NCBI GenBank assembly: GCA_965369385.1
Contig: CBDUQP010000172.1
Location: forward strand, 1 to 5,907
Reading direction: 5' to 3'
Source of the DNA: CBDUQP01 sp965369385
Lineage (GTDB): Bacteria > Planctomycetota > Phycisphaerae > SM23-33
DNA length: 5,907 bases
Below are positions 1-4,980 of this stretch, piece by piece. The stretch's first letter is position 1. Every line of letters starts with the position of its first letter. Both the position numbers and the translations under genes were made by a program. The notes below the pieces were generated by a model. That model ran no database searches. It was not told the DNA's origin and was given only the letters and a program-made list of their open reading frames with translations.

Positions 1-2
1 GA

Positions 3-101
3 GGCCCGTCAGGGCCGGCGCGAATCATAGCCCATGGTGTAGTCGCGAAGCGACGCAGCCGTGGGTATCCGGTGACGAAACCGAGAGAGCCCCGTCAGGG
101 G
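3..101. repeat. Composite REP-like palindromic element
   Basis: Three stem-loops lie in about 100 bp. The outer two share the core CCCGTCAGGG: GGCCC-GTCA-GGGCC at 3-16 and CCCC-GTCA-GGGG at 90-101, both with the loop GTCA. Between them, 27-68 folds into a long imperfect hairpin: ATA-(bulged G)-CCCATGG pairs with CCGTGGGTAT with one wobble, enclosing the perfect stem GTCGC-GAA-GCGAC at 42-54. This organisation resembles the dispersed palindromic repeats common between genes of planctomycetes. Whether it is repeated elsewhere in this genome cannot be seen from one window. The element may continue off the left edge. Confidence 0.55.
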
Positions 102-230
102 TGATCCAGACGCAATCACAGGGATGGATCGCGAAATCGGCGGGCGACGTCAACCCGACAGGCAATCTGGCGAAGACCGAACAGGCGTGCAAGCGTGTGG
201 TGGCCGGCGTGCTGAAGCAAGCGGCGGGTG

Positions 231-250
231 GTCCCGATGTGCATCGGGAC
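231..250. repeat. Perfect 9-bp inverted repeat (hairpin)
   Basis: GTCCCGATG at 231-239 is the exact reverse complement of CATCGGGAC at 242-250, with TG between. As RNA this gives an 8-bp stem with a 4-nt loop. No T-run follows on either strand, so it is not a standard intrinsic terminator. It is more likely another dispersed extragenic palindrome. Confidence 0.5.
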
Positions 251-289
251 GACGCACAGTTGTATCGTGGGTCGCCATGATGGTATGAA

Positions 290-384
290 GAGAAGGCCTC
301 CTTTATTACGAAAATATTGGTGGTAAGACAGAAGTCTCGTGAAGGTAAGGGGGCCTTCTCATCGCAACGAAGCATATTGGTGGT
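290..384. repeat. Structured element: 14-bp inverted repeat plus overlapping direct repeat
   Basis: GAGAAGGCCTCCTT at 290-303 pairs with AAGGGGGCCTTCTC at 347-360 over 14 bp with a single T-G wobble, enclosing a 43-nt interior that has a small AGAC-AGAA-GTCT hairpin at 326-337. Overlapping it is an imperfect direct repeat: ACGAA-AATATTGGTGGT at 308-324 and ACGAAGC-ATATTGGTGGT at 367-384, sharing the 11-mer ATATTGGTGGT (314-324, 374-384; 60-bp period). Direct plus inverted repeats in this arrangement could be a regulatory leader of a minus-strand gene left of the window, a small mobile element relic, or a structured RNA. The sequence alone does not decide. Confidence 0.4.
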
Positions 385-501
385 GACGTTCACGCTGCAA
401 CTACTGATCTGGCTGTCGAGCGGAATGCGAGGATTGTTGCCCAGTACGATGTGCCACCCGCCCGTGCACGTCATTGCGCCCCTGCGTCGCCCGCCTCCCG
501 G

Positions 502-538
502 CGGACAGGCTGAAGCTTCATGCCTGCCGGACAGGCTG
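502..538. repeat. Palindromic repeat around TGAAGCTTCA
   Basis: The perfect 10-bp palindrome TGAAGCTTCA (511-520) is flanked by arms CGGACAGGC (502-510) and GCCTGCCGG (522-530), which pair with one bulged A. The 11-mer CGGACAGGCTG occurs twice, at 502-512 and 528-538. Its composition and symmetry fit a dispersed extragenic palindrome. Read as protein it gives the arginine- and cysteine-rich peptides typical of spurious frames over such repeats. Confidence 0.45.
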
Positions 539-600
539 GTGCAGGGCGCAGTCATATATCAATATACTGACCGCGGGGGCGGGAACTGCTGCAGCAAAAT

Positions 601-677
601 GGCCGGTTTTCTACTCTTTCGGCCTCGGTTACGCATCCAGACTCGCAAAAACGCCACGTTTTGCGTGCGATGCGTAA
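601..677. other. Two adjacent stem-loops, one two-tiered
   Basis: GGCCG at 601-605 pairs with CGGCC at 620-624. Next to it, TTACGCATC (629-637) is the exact reverse complement of GATGCGTAA (669-677), and within that pair CGCAAAAACG (644-653) pairs with CGTTTTGCG (657-665) with one bulged A and a CCA loop. The result is a two-tier hairpin of 49 nt. It lies about 160-200 nt beyond the nadB stop in the direction of nadB transcription. Read on the minus strand, the inner hairpin has an A-rich then T-rich stem (AAAACG-TGG-CGTTTTT), so it could stop or stabilise the nadB transcript, but no T-run follows the outer stem. A terminator call is therefore weak. Confidence 0.4.
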
Positions 678-787
678 ATGTTACACATCCGACGGCACCG
701 CGGCCCTGTCCTGACGCTAACATATTCAATAACGGCCGGATAGCAAGTTGGAGATAGGGTACAAAAACACAAGAAGATGTAACATTT
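676..787. repeat. Widely spaced inverted repeat, 10 bp
   Basis: AAATGTTACA at 676-685 is the exact reverse complement of TGTAACATTT at 778-787. Similarity extends outward and inward with small gaps (TGC-GT-AAATGTTACA-C-ATC against TGCA-AAATGTTACATC read on the minus strand at 791-776). The enclosed 92 bp has no gene. It could be the terminal inverted repeats of a tiny non-autonomous element or a chance match in A/T-rich DNA. No flanking target-site duplication is obvious. Confidence 0.25.
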
Positions 788-834
788 TGCACCATTTCTC
801 GATTTCCCCAGGCCCCAAGAATTCGCACCTGGCG

Positions 835-2490
835 CTACTGCTGCTCTACTACTAATTGATGCTCGGTTCTGCGGACTACCTGCCTGCGCTGCCAGACGGA
901 ATCTGTCTGGGGGAAGTCTTCGCGATAATGCACTCCGCGAGTCTCCGTGCGACGCAATGCCGTCTCGGTTATTACAAAAGCTGAAGTCAGCATGTTCTGC
1001 ACCGCCCACCCGGCAGGATCATAGAATTCCTTGTCCAGTACGTAACTTCCCCAGAACTGGATAATCTCCAGCGTTTCGGTCAGACGCTCGCCAAGCCGAA
1101 CTATGCCAACATTGCGCCACATCACGCTTCGCAGCGAATTTCGAACATCCGCCAAGTCCAGCTCAGTTCGATCCGAATGAGGGTTCGACCAGTCCACCGA
1201 TGCCACTGTCAACTTACCGCTCGAATCAGCCAACCCCTCGCCCGCCAATTGCCCGCACTTCTGCCCGCACACCAACGCCTCGATCAGGCTGTTAGACGCC
1301 AGACGATTTGCACCATGGAAACCGTTGCACGCAGCCTCTCCGCAGGCAAGCAGATTCTCAAGCGTTGTCCTGCCGTCAATATCCGTCTTGGCGCCGCCGA
1401 CCATATAATGGGCCGCCGGATGGACGGGAATCAAATCGTTGCCGGGGTCGATATCAAAGCTGCGACACTTCCGGTCTATTTGCGGGAACCTCTTGGCAAA
1501 GGCCTCGGCCCCCATATGGCGGACATCCAGGAACACATGCGTGGCACCGGTCTTGGACATCTGCTCATTGATGCTGCGAGACACCACATCGCGTGGAGCA
1601 AGCTCGCCCATCTCATGATAATCCTGCATAAACCGATATCCGCTCCTGTCCAGCAGGTAAGCTCCCTCGCCACGAACCGCTTCGGAAATCAGGAATCGCG
1701 TGGAACCGGCCACGTAGAGCGTTGTCGGGTGGAACTGCATCATTTCGGTGTCAGCCAGCGCCCCGCCCGCCCTGAACACCATCGCCAGCCCATCGGCTGT
1801 CGCGCCTGGCGGATTGGATGTCTCTCGCCAGAGCATTCCCGCGCCGCCGGATGCGAGAATGGTCTTTTTCGAACCAATCACCTGCATTCCGTATCGTTGA
1901 TGATACGTGAGCACTCCCAGCACCGACGCGCCCGCGCCGCCGGCAGGCGGATCGGTAACGAAGTCCACGGCGAAACAATTTTCGAACACCTTGATATTCG
2001 GATCGCTGCGGACCTTCTCAATAAGCGCTTCAATCAGTGCCTTTCCGCTTGCGTCGCCATTGGCATGCACCACGCGGTTAGCATGGTGGCCGCCCTCGCG
2101 CCCGAGGCTCAAGTTGCCGTCAGTACCCTTATCAAATGCAACACCCCATTCCTGCATCTGCCTTATATGGTCAGGGGCAGACCGAATGATCGTTTCTATC
2201 ACTTCCGGATCGCCCATACCCGAGCCGGTGGCGATAGTATCTGCAATGTGGGCTTCGGGAGTATCGTCCGCCGCCATCACGGCCGCCAGCCCCCCCTGGG
2301 CATGATAGGTGTTATTGTCTATCATCCCATCCTTGCACAGGACGGTCACCTTACCGTAGCGGGCCGCTTCCAGAGCTGCGCGCAGGCCCGCTGCCCCGCC
2401 GCCTATCACCACAACATCGGTGAAGATGTGGCCCATCAGAGAAGTATTGAAACCAACCAGGTAACGACGGTCAAGGTAGGGGTGATTCAT
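835..2490 (-). CDS. nadB: L-aspartate oxidase NadB
   Basis: This flavoenzyme oxidises L-aspartate to iminoaspartate, which NadA condenses with dihydroxyacetone phosphate to quinolinate in NAD synthesis. The protein is cytoplasmic, 551 residues and complete. The FAD-binding Rossmann motif is at 28-36 (VIGGGAAGL), with the second FAD contact HAQGGLAAV at 63-71. The substrate and catalytic region of the fumarate reductase/LASPO family is present: REGGHH (131-136), QFHPT with His254, LAPRD with Arg300, and AAHYMVGG with His361. FAD is then contacted at ACGEAACNG and GANRLASNSLIEA (382-405). The helical C-terminal domain ends in the typical RGVHYREDFP (518-526). The position of the covalent-flavin His of succinate dehydrogenase is Asn60, so this is an aspartate oxidase and not SdhA. 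The ATG start has only a weak GGAAA 5' of it; an internal Met19 has no better site. The active-site loop reads HHANRVVHANGDASG, slightly unlike the usual HSxRRxxHAxDxTG. No nadA or nadC is in the window. Confidence 0.96.
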   Translation of the reverse strand: MNHPYLDRRYLVGFNTSLMGHIFTDVVVIGGGAAGLRAALEAARYGKVTVLCKDGMIDNNTYHAQGGLAAVMAADDTPEAHIADTIATGSGMGDPEVIETIIRSAPDHIRQMQEWGVAFDKGTDGNLSLGREGGHHANRVVHANGDASGKALIEALIEKVRSDPNIKVFENCFAVDFVTDPPAGGAGASVLGVLTYHQRYGMQVIGSKKTILASGGAGMLWRETSNPPGATADGLAMVFRAGGALADTEMMQFHPTTLYVAGSTRFLISEAVRGEGAYLLDRSGYRFMQDYHEMGELAPRDVVSRSINEQMSKTGATHVFLDVRHMGAEAFAKRFPQIDRKCRSFDIDPGNDLIPVHPAAHYMVGGAKTDIDGRTTLENLLACGEAACNGFHGANRLASNSLIEALVCGQKCGQLAGEGLADSSGKLTVASVDWSNPHSDRTELDLADVRNSLRSVMWRNVGIVRLGERLTETLEIIQFWGSYVLDKEFYDPAGWAVQNMLTSAFVITETALRRTETRGVHYREDFPQTDSVWQRRQVVRRTEHQLVVEQQ

Positions 2491-2617
2491 GTTTCCAGCT
2501 TACTTTCCGTTCTGTGCAACTGTCCCAGCGAAGAATATCAATCTCGCGACCCGCCGGCGGCCAGACGTCTTCAGTACATCAAACACCGGCGTCCGACGTA
2601 GCGTTTGGATTCAGCTC

Positions 2618-3109
2618 TCAGCCGCCCGTATTCCTCTTGCGGGCATCTTCTATTGCATGGCGAAGGTGTGTCTTCTCGGTCGCGATACCCTCACCGGCCC
2701 ATGCGGTTTCAACTGCGGAGACGATGGCTGAATTTACCTTCTTGAGCTCTTCCAAGGCTTCATAGTCAGGCGAGCCAGGCGGAGCGAGCAGAAACTCATC
2801 ATGAGCATCCACGCTGAAAAGCAGCACATCCTGCTTGCCGGGGCGGGTAAGACGCAGCTTCATGTTGGGATACGACTCATTGCCTATCCGCAGGGCAAAC
2901 GAGCGGACCTGGGATACCGGCACATCAGCAGGATCCCGCTCGGCGACGTCCGACATCAGCCACTGGGCTATATCGCAGTCGTCCGCAACTGCGAACTTGT
3001 CGGCAACATGCGCAGGAGTACCCTTGGGATAGGCCTGGCGGCAGAACAGGTCAATAGCTAGGCGAATCTGCGTCACAGAAGGTAGATGTAAGTCCTTTTT
3101 GTCTTTCAT
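2618..3109 (-). CDS. Conserved hypothetical protein, planctomycete type
   Basis: The product is 163 residues from the ATG chosen here. An in-frame GTG at 3131-3133 would add eight residues (MPAGIFHE). Neither start has a clear Shine-Dalgarno site, and ATG was preferred because it gives a normal hydrophilic beginning. There is no signal peptide or membrane segment, so it is probably cytoplasmic. Residues 15-40 (IRLAIDLFCRQAYPKG and on) form a helix. A central region includes FALRIGNESYPNMKLRL (71-87) and a beta-rich segment LLFSVDAHDEFLLAPPGSPDY (first part at 97-109). A long charged helix (about 117-140) precedes a basic tail. I have the impression of an unnamed family in planctomycetes, but I cannot assign a function. 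It reads in the same direction as nadB, 127 bp upstream of it. No terminator is evident in that gap, so co-transcription is possible. Confidence 0.8.
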   Translation of the reverse strand: MKDKKDLHLPSVTQIRLAIDLFCRQAYPKGTPAHVADKFAVADDCDIAQWLMSDVAERDPADVPVSQVRSFALRIGNESYPNMKLRLTRPGKQDVLLFSVDAHDEFLLAPPGSPDYEALEELKKVNSAIVSAVETAWAGEGIATEKTHLRHAIEDARKRNTGG

Positions 3110-3217
3110 TTCGTGAAAAATGCCCGCAGGCACGCATAATGTCTATCAGTTGAGCGAATAGTATTATATCATATGGAAAGGTATAAACTCATTTGACGTG
3201 GATTTGAAGAACTTTGT

Positions 3218-3222
3218 GGGAG
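3218..3222 (+). promoter_or_regulatory. Ribosome binding site fixing the GTG start of the response regulator
   Basis: GGGAG lies 7 nt before the GTG at 3230-3232. It is one of the few clear Shine-Dalgarno sites in the window and decides the start, because the next in-frame Met (residue 8) would remove the first beta strand of the receiver fold. Upstream DNA (3155-3190) is very A/T-rich and probably holds the promoter, but I cannot pick a convincing -35/-10 pair. Confidence 0.6.
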
Positions 3223-3229
3223 TATTGTA

Positions 3230-3619
3230 GTGAATGGTCGTCCTGTGGTGATGGTGGTCGAAGACGATCTCGAGATGAACGAGCTCCAGTGCGAGTTGCT
3301 GGACCTTCACGGTCTGGACTCGGTTGCTGCTTATTCCGGACGCGAGGCTCTGGAAGTGTATGACAGGTCCCCCGCCGATGCTGTCCTTCTTGACTTGATG
3401 CTGCCTGAGATGGACGGGTTCGAAACCTGCAAGCACCTGCGAAATCGTAACGGGGGCACGCTTCCGATAGTCATGGTTACCGCACTTGATACCGAAGACT
3501 GTCGCCAGCACGGTTTTGACGTGGGTGCCGATGCCTACTTCGCCAAACCGTTCGACCCCGACGAAGTAATCACCACAATCCAATGCCTCATCGAATCCGC
3601 CGGCAAAGAAGATAACTAG
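3230..3619 (+). CDS. Single-domain response regulator (CheY-like receiver)
   Basis: The protein is 129 residues and consists of one receiver domain with no output domain. It starts with GTG behind a good GGGAG. All key residues are present: acidic pocket Asp12 and Asp13 (VVEDD), phospho-acceptor Asp55 in LLDLMLPEMDG, Thr84 in MVTALD, and Lys106 in YFAKPFDP. It should therefore be phosphorylated by a histidine kinase and act through protein contacts, as CheY, Spo0F or DivK do, in the cytoplasm. No histidine kinase, phosphotransfer protein or chemotaxis gene is in the window, so the partner is unknown. It is divergent from the small hypothetical gene and convergent with the PEP-CTERM gene, with which it shares a terminator. 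The fold assignment is secure; the pathway is not known. Confidence 0.95.
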   Translation: MNGRPVVMVVEDDLEMNELQCELLDLHGLDSVAAYSGREALEVYDRSPADAVLLDLMLPEMDGFETCKHLRNRNGGTLPIVMVTALDTEDCRQHGFDVGADAYFAKPFDPDEVITTIQCLIESAGKEDN

Positions 3620-3654
3620 TCGGCGTCTTCTTGATTAGCGAAATAGAAACGAAA

Positions 3655-3688
3655 CGGGCCCGCCGATCTTGACTGATTGGCGGGCCCG
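3655..3688. terminator. Bidirectional intrinsic terminator
   Basis: CGGGCCCGCC at 3655-3664 pairs perfectly with GGCGGGCCCG at 3679-3688. Four more pairs (GATC with GATT, one G-T wobble) extend the stem to 14 bp, with the loop TTGACT. On the plus strand it is followed by the T-rich CTATTCTTCATT; on the minus strand by TTTCGTTTCTATTTCG. It lies 35 bp after the stop of the receiver gene and 57 bp after the stop of the oppositely directed PEP-CTERM gene, so it can end both transcripts. Confidence 0.88.
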
Positions 3689-3745
3689 CTATTCTTCATT
3701 CGTCACTTGTGCTCACATCTCATCTCAAACGCTAACGGCAACTGC

Positions 3746-4462
3746 CTAGCGTCTGCGACGGAGGCCCAGCAGGCCGCCCATCGCGAGCAGGACCATTGTG
3801 GCAGGTTCGGGCACGGCCGCGAACTCCACATTGGCCCAATGCGATACCGATCCACCCGTAGCGCTATCGTAATCACCGAAGTTGATCTGACGGAAACCCG
3901 AAACTGCCTTCATGGCCGAACGGGCGAAAGTAGTTGCAGTCCCACTATCCACCGAAACGGCGATGCTGTCGGCCGTCGGATCATAGATCATGGAGTACGT
4001 GTGATACGCAGAAATATCCACTGCCGCGATCAACACATCGCCAGCGCTGCCCGACATATATGCCCCAGTTGTGGCTTGGACACCGGTATCGATGAGCGAA
4101 ACCTGCCACCAGTTGTTCGGATCTCGCACACCAAAGAACGGCTCGTTGGGTCCGCGGCTGGGGCCCGGTGTAGGGACACTCACGGTAGCAGTCATCTGCC
4201 AACCGGCGGCATTATCCAAAATAGCGTTCAGCGTGGCGGTATTATCCACACGATAACCGGTATAAGAACTGACTGTGGCGTTGATTAACCAATGGTCTAG
4301 CCCATCGTTGCCGGCCCCTACTATCAGGTAGCCGCCGTTTATCAGCGTCCATCCCTCGGTTGTCGGATCGGCCTGTCCCACGTGGGAGATCGATTGCGCC
4401 AATACCGGCGTTGCCAGCAGCCCAACTCCCAACAGCATCATTACTAATAGTCTATTCATCAT
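3746..4462 (-). CDS. Secreted PEP-CTERM sorting-domain protein with a LamG-like body
   Basis: The product is 238 residues. Residues 1-22 form a signal peptide (Arg4, hydrophobic core, cleavage after VLA at 20-22). The mature part is Trp-, Gly- and Thr-rich and mostly beta, with segments such as FFGVRDPNNWWQVSL (109-123), YHTYSMIYDP (153-162) and INFGDYDS (193-200). This pattern is seen in planctomycete proteins with a concanavalin A/LamG-like fold; carbohydrate or surface binding is only inferred. The C-terminus has VPEPAT (217-222), a hydrophobic helix and Arg-4 (235-238), the sorting signal cut by exosortase at the membrane, so the protein is expected to be exported and processed. The open frame extends to 4600, but the added Arg- and Cys-rich residues precede the signal peptide and are not translated in my view. 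AGGAG ending 6 nt before the ATG at 4462 supports the chosen start; the second Met (4459) is an alternative. It is divergent from the AraC-type gene, its probable regulator. No exosortase is in the window. Confidence 0.88.
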   Translation of the reverse strand: MMNRLLVMMLLGVGLLATPVLAQSISHVGQADPTTEGWTLINGGYLIVGAGNDGLDHWLINATVSSYTGYRVDNTATLNAILDNAAGWQMTATVSVPTPGPSRGPNEPFFGVRDPNNWWQVSLIDTGVQATTGAYMSGSAGDVLIAAVDISAYHTYSMIYDPTADSIAVSVDSGTATTFARSAMKAVSGFRQINFGDYDSATGGSVSHWANVEFAAVPEPATMVLLAMGGLLGLRRRR

Positions 4463-4485
4463 CCTGATCTCCTGATCTCCTGATC
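4462..4485 (-). promoter_or_regulatory. Triplicated Shine-Dalgarno repeat at the PEP-CTERM start
   Basis: On the minus strand three perfect tandem copies of GATCAGGA run into the start codon; the last A is the A of ATG. Junctions create AGGAG at 4469-4473 (6 nt before the ATG at 4462) and again at 4477-4481 (14 nt). The middle copy has ideal spacing. Tandem 8-mers of this kind can gain or lose copies by slippage, which would change ribosome-site number but not the reading frame. Confidence 0.6.
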
Positions 4486-4524
4486 TGTTAAAGACACTCT
4501 TCGCGTTGCCTGTCCTACCCGAGC

Positions 4525-4552
4525 AACAACGCCTCCTGCAAAACAACGCCTC
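4525..4552. repeat. 11-bp direct repeat AACAACGCCTC, 17-bp period
   Basis: AACAACGCCTC occurs at 4525-4535 and 4542-4552, separated by 6 bp. It lies 63-90 bp upstream of the PEP-CTERM start codon, a plausible place for an activator or repressor next to that promoter. AraC-family proteins commonly bind direct repeats of roughly this length, but no protein can be assigned from sequence alone. Confidence 0.45.
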
Positions 4553-4624
4553 TTCTTCGTCAACTGAACTGGTTTCGTACCGCAAAGTACGGATTTGCAT
4601 TCAATTGCATATGACATGCCTACA

Positions 4625-4650
4625 TCCATCGGATGCGTCCATCTGATGCG
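4625..4650. repeat. Perfectly abutting 13-bp tandem repeat with internal palindromes
   Basis: TCCATCGGATGCG (4625-4637) is followed at once by TCCATCTGATGCG (4638-4650), with a single mismatch at the central base. Each copy contains the palindrome CATC-N-GATG, whose variable centre is the mismatch. Conservation of the symmetrical part with change at the centre is what an operator would show. It lies about 165 bp from the PEP-CTERM start and 330 bp from the AraC-type start. Confidence 0.55.
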
Positions 4651-4694
4651 AAATACATGTTACCACTGCCCCCCGATATTCGGTAGCTGGACTT

Positions 4695-4910
4695 ATCGAC
4701 ATAAACTTGCATAATCTCGATATCGCAAATCCGCTCCCTCTGCTGCGACAGCACACTTCAAGCTGACGGAAGCAGGCTTCTCCCGGCCGCAGGGCCCCAA
4801 TATCCAAGAACAAACAGCATCGCCACAGTTGGAGTTTGGTATCTAAAAACCAGTTCATATCCAATATCGGAGCAAGAAGAGCATATGGAACTCATCGACA
4901 TCATATTGCA
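4695..4910. promoter_or_regulatory. Two copies of a spaced motif ATCGACAT-N4-TTGCA, 199 bp apart
   Basis: ATCGACAT followed by four unmatched bases and TTGCA occurs at 4695-4711 and 4894-4910. Thirteen fixed positions agree and the spacer differs (AAAC, CATA), as expected of a bipartite binding site. The two sites are in the same orientation and 199 bp apart, close to 19 helical turns, so they would face the same side of the DNA. This would allow a looped complex like that of AraC at its operators. The role is inferred. Confidence 0.4.
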
Positions 4911-4942
4911 AACACACGTCCATCTCATATTCCGAACACCTG

Positions 4943-4971
4943 TTGCATAATACGTACGCCCGCGATAAAAT
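4943..4971 (+). promoter_or_regulatory. Candidate sigma-70 promoter of the AraC-type gene
   Basis: TTGCAT (4943-4948), a 17-bp spacer and TAAAAT (4966-4971) give an ideal spacing, with a good -10 (5 of 6) and a weak -35 (3 of 6). Transcription would begin at about 4978, only a few bases before the ATG at 4981, so the message would be nearly leaderless. AGAG at 4972-4975 could instead serve as a weak ribosome site for a transcript started further upstream. The -35 overlaps TTGCATAAT, which also occurs at 4707-4715 next to the spaced motif, so self-regulation is possible. Confidence 0.35.
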
Positions 4972-4980
4972 AGAGTCACC

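Larger units (their letters stand above)
1..834. other. Gene-free, palindrome-rich stretch downstream of nadB
   Basis: I find no convincing gene here. Open frames exist on both strands, but their translations are rich in Cys, Arg, Pro and Ser, run across palindromic repeats and show no domain. What the stretch does hold is at least seven inverted repeats (3-16, 27-68, 90-101, 231-250, 290-360, 502-530, 629-677), two direct repeats and a distant inverted pair (676-685 with 778-787), described separately. From 110 to 280 the plus strand reads open with GC-rich third positions and ends at a TGA at 278-280, so a decayed gene end cannot be excluded. The 3' untranslated region and any terminator of nadB, which is transcribed leftward, must lie here, but no classic GC stem followed by a T-run is evident directly after its stop. 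Confidence 0.6.
4463..4980. other. 518-bp divergent control region between PEP-CTERM and AraC-type genes
   Basis: Both flanking genes start here and read outward. Two minus-strand open frames in the region (4601-4864, 4758-4988) are Cys-rich, lack any domain and are not called. The stretch is rich in short repeats: 11-bp and 13-bp direct repeats, a twice-occurring spaced motif, TTGCAT at 4595, 4605, 4707 and 4943, CATAT at 4608, 4856, 4882, 4902 and 4926, and the inverted pair CCGATATT (4673-4680) with AATATCGG (4863-4870). Such density is far above what I see between the other genes and points to binding sites. I found no convincing sigma-70 promoter for the PEP-CTERM gene. Confidence 0.6.

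Noticed and set aside
25..555. Minus-strand open frame of 176 codons in the left region
   Set aside because: It crosses several palindromic repeats, is rich in Cys, Ser, Pro and Arg, and shows no domain, signal peptide or ribosome site.
317..757. Plus-strand open frame of 146 codons
   Set aside because: It overlaps repeats and stem-loops and its translation has no recognisable fold. A hydrophobic beginning is followed by Pro/Arg/Cys-rich sequence from the 502-538 repeat.
2551..2560. Palindrome CCGCCGGCGG between the unnamed gene and nadB as a terminator
   Set aside because: It has no loop and no T-run on the minus strand; the symmetry is likely chance in GC-rich DNA.
1177..2601. Plus-strand open frame of 474 codons
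   Set aside because: It lies opposite nadB, whose family motifs are unmistakable. The translation is rich in His, Arg and Cys without any domain, as expected of the antisense of a gene with GC-rich third codon positions.
3121..3132. TGCC-CGCA-GGCA with an adjoining T-run (minus strand) as an attenuator before the unnamed gene
   Set aside because: The stem is only four to five pairs, too short to support a terminator or attenuator call.
3143..3187. Sigma-70 promoter for the response regulator in the A/T-rich stretch
   Set aside because: Several TATA-like hexamers exist but none has a matching -35 at 16-18 bp that stands out.
4463..4600. Extended N-terminus of the PEP-CTERM protein (46 residues before the signal peptide)
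   Set aside because: The added part is Arg- and Cys-rich and would bury the signal peptide. A good AGGAG site precedes the internal ATG at 4462.
4601..4864. Minus-strand open frame of 87 codons between the PEP-CTERM and AraC-type genes
   Set aside because: It is Cys-rich, has no ribosome site and runs through the 13-bp tandem repeat and the spaced motif, which look regulatory.
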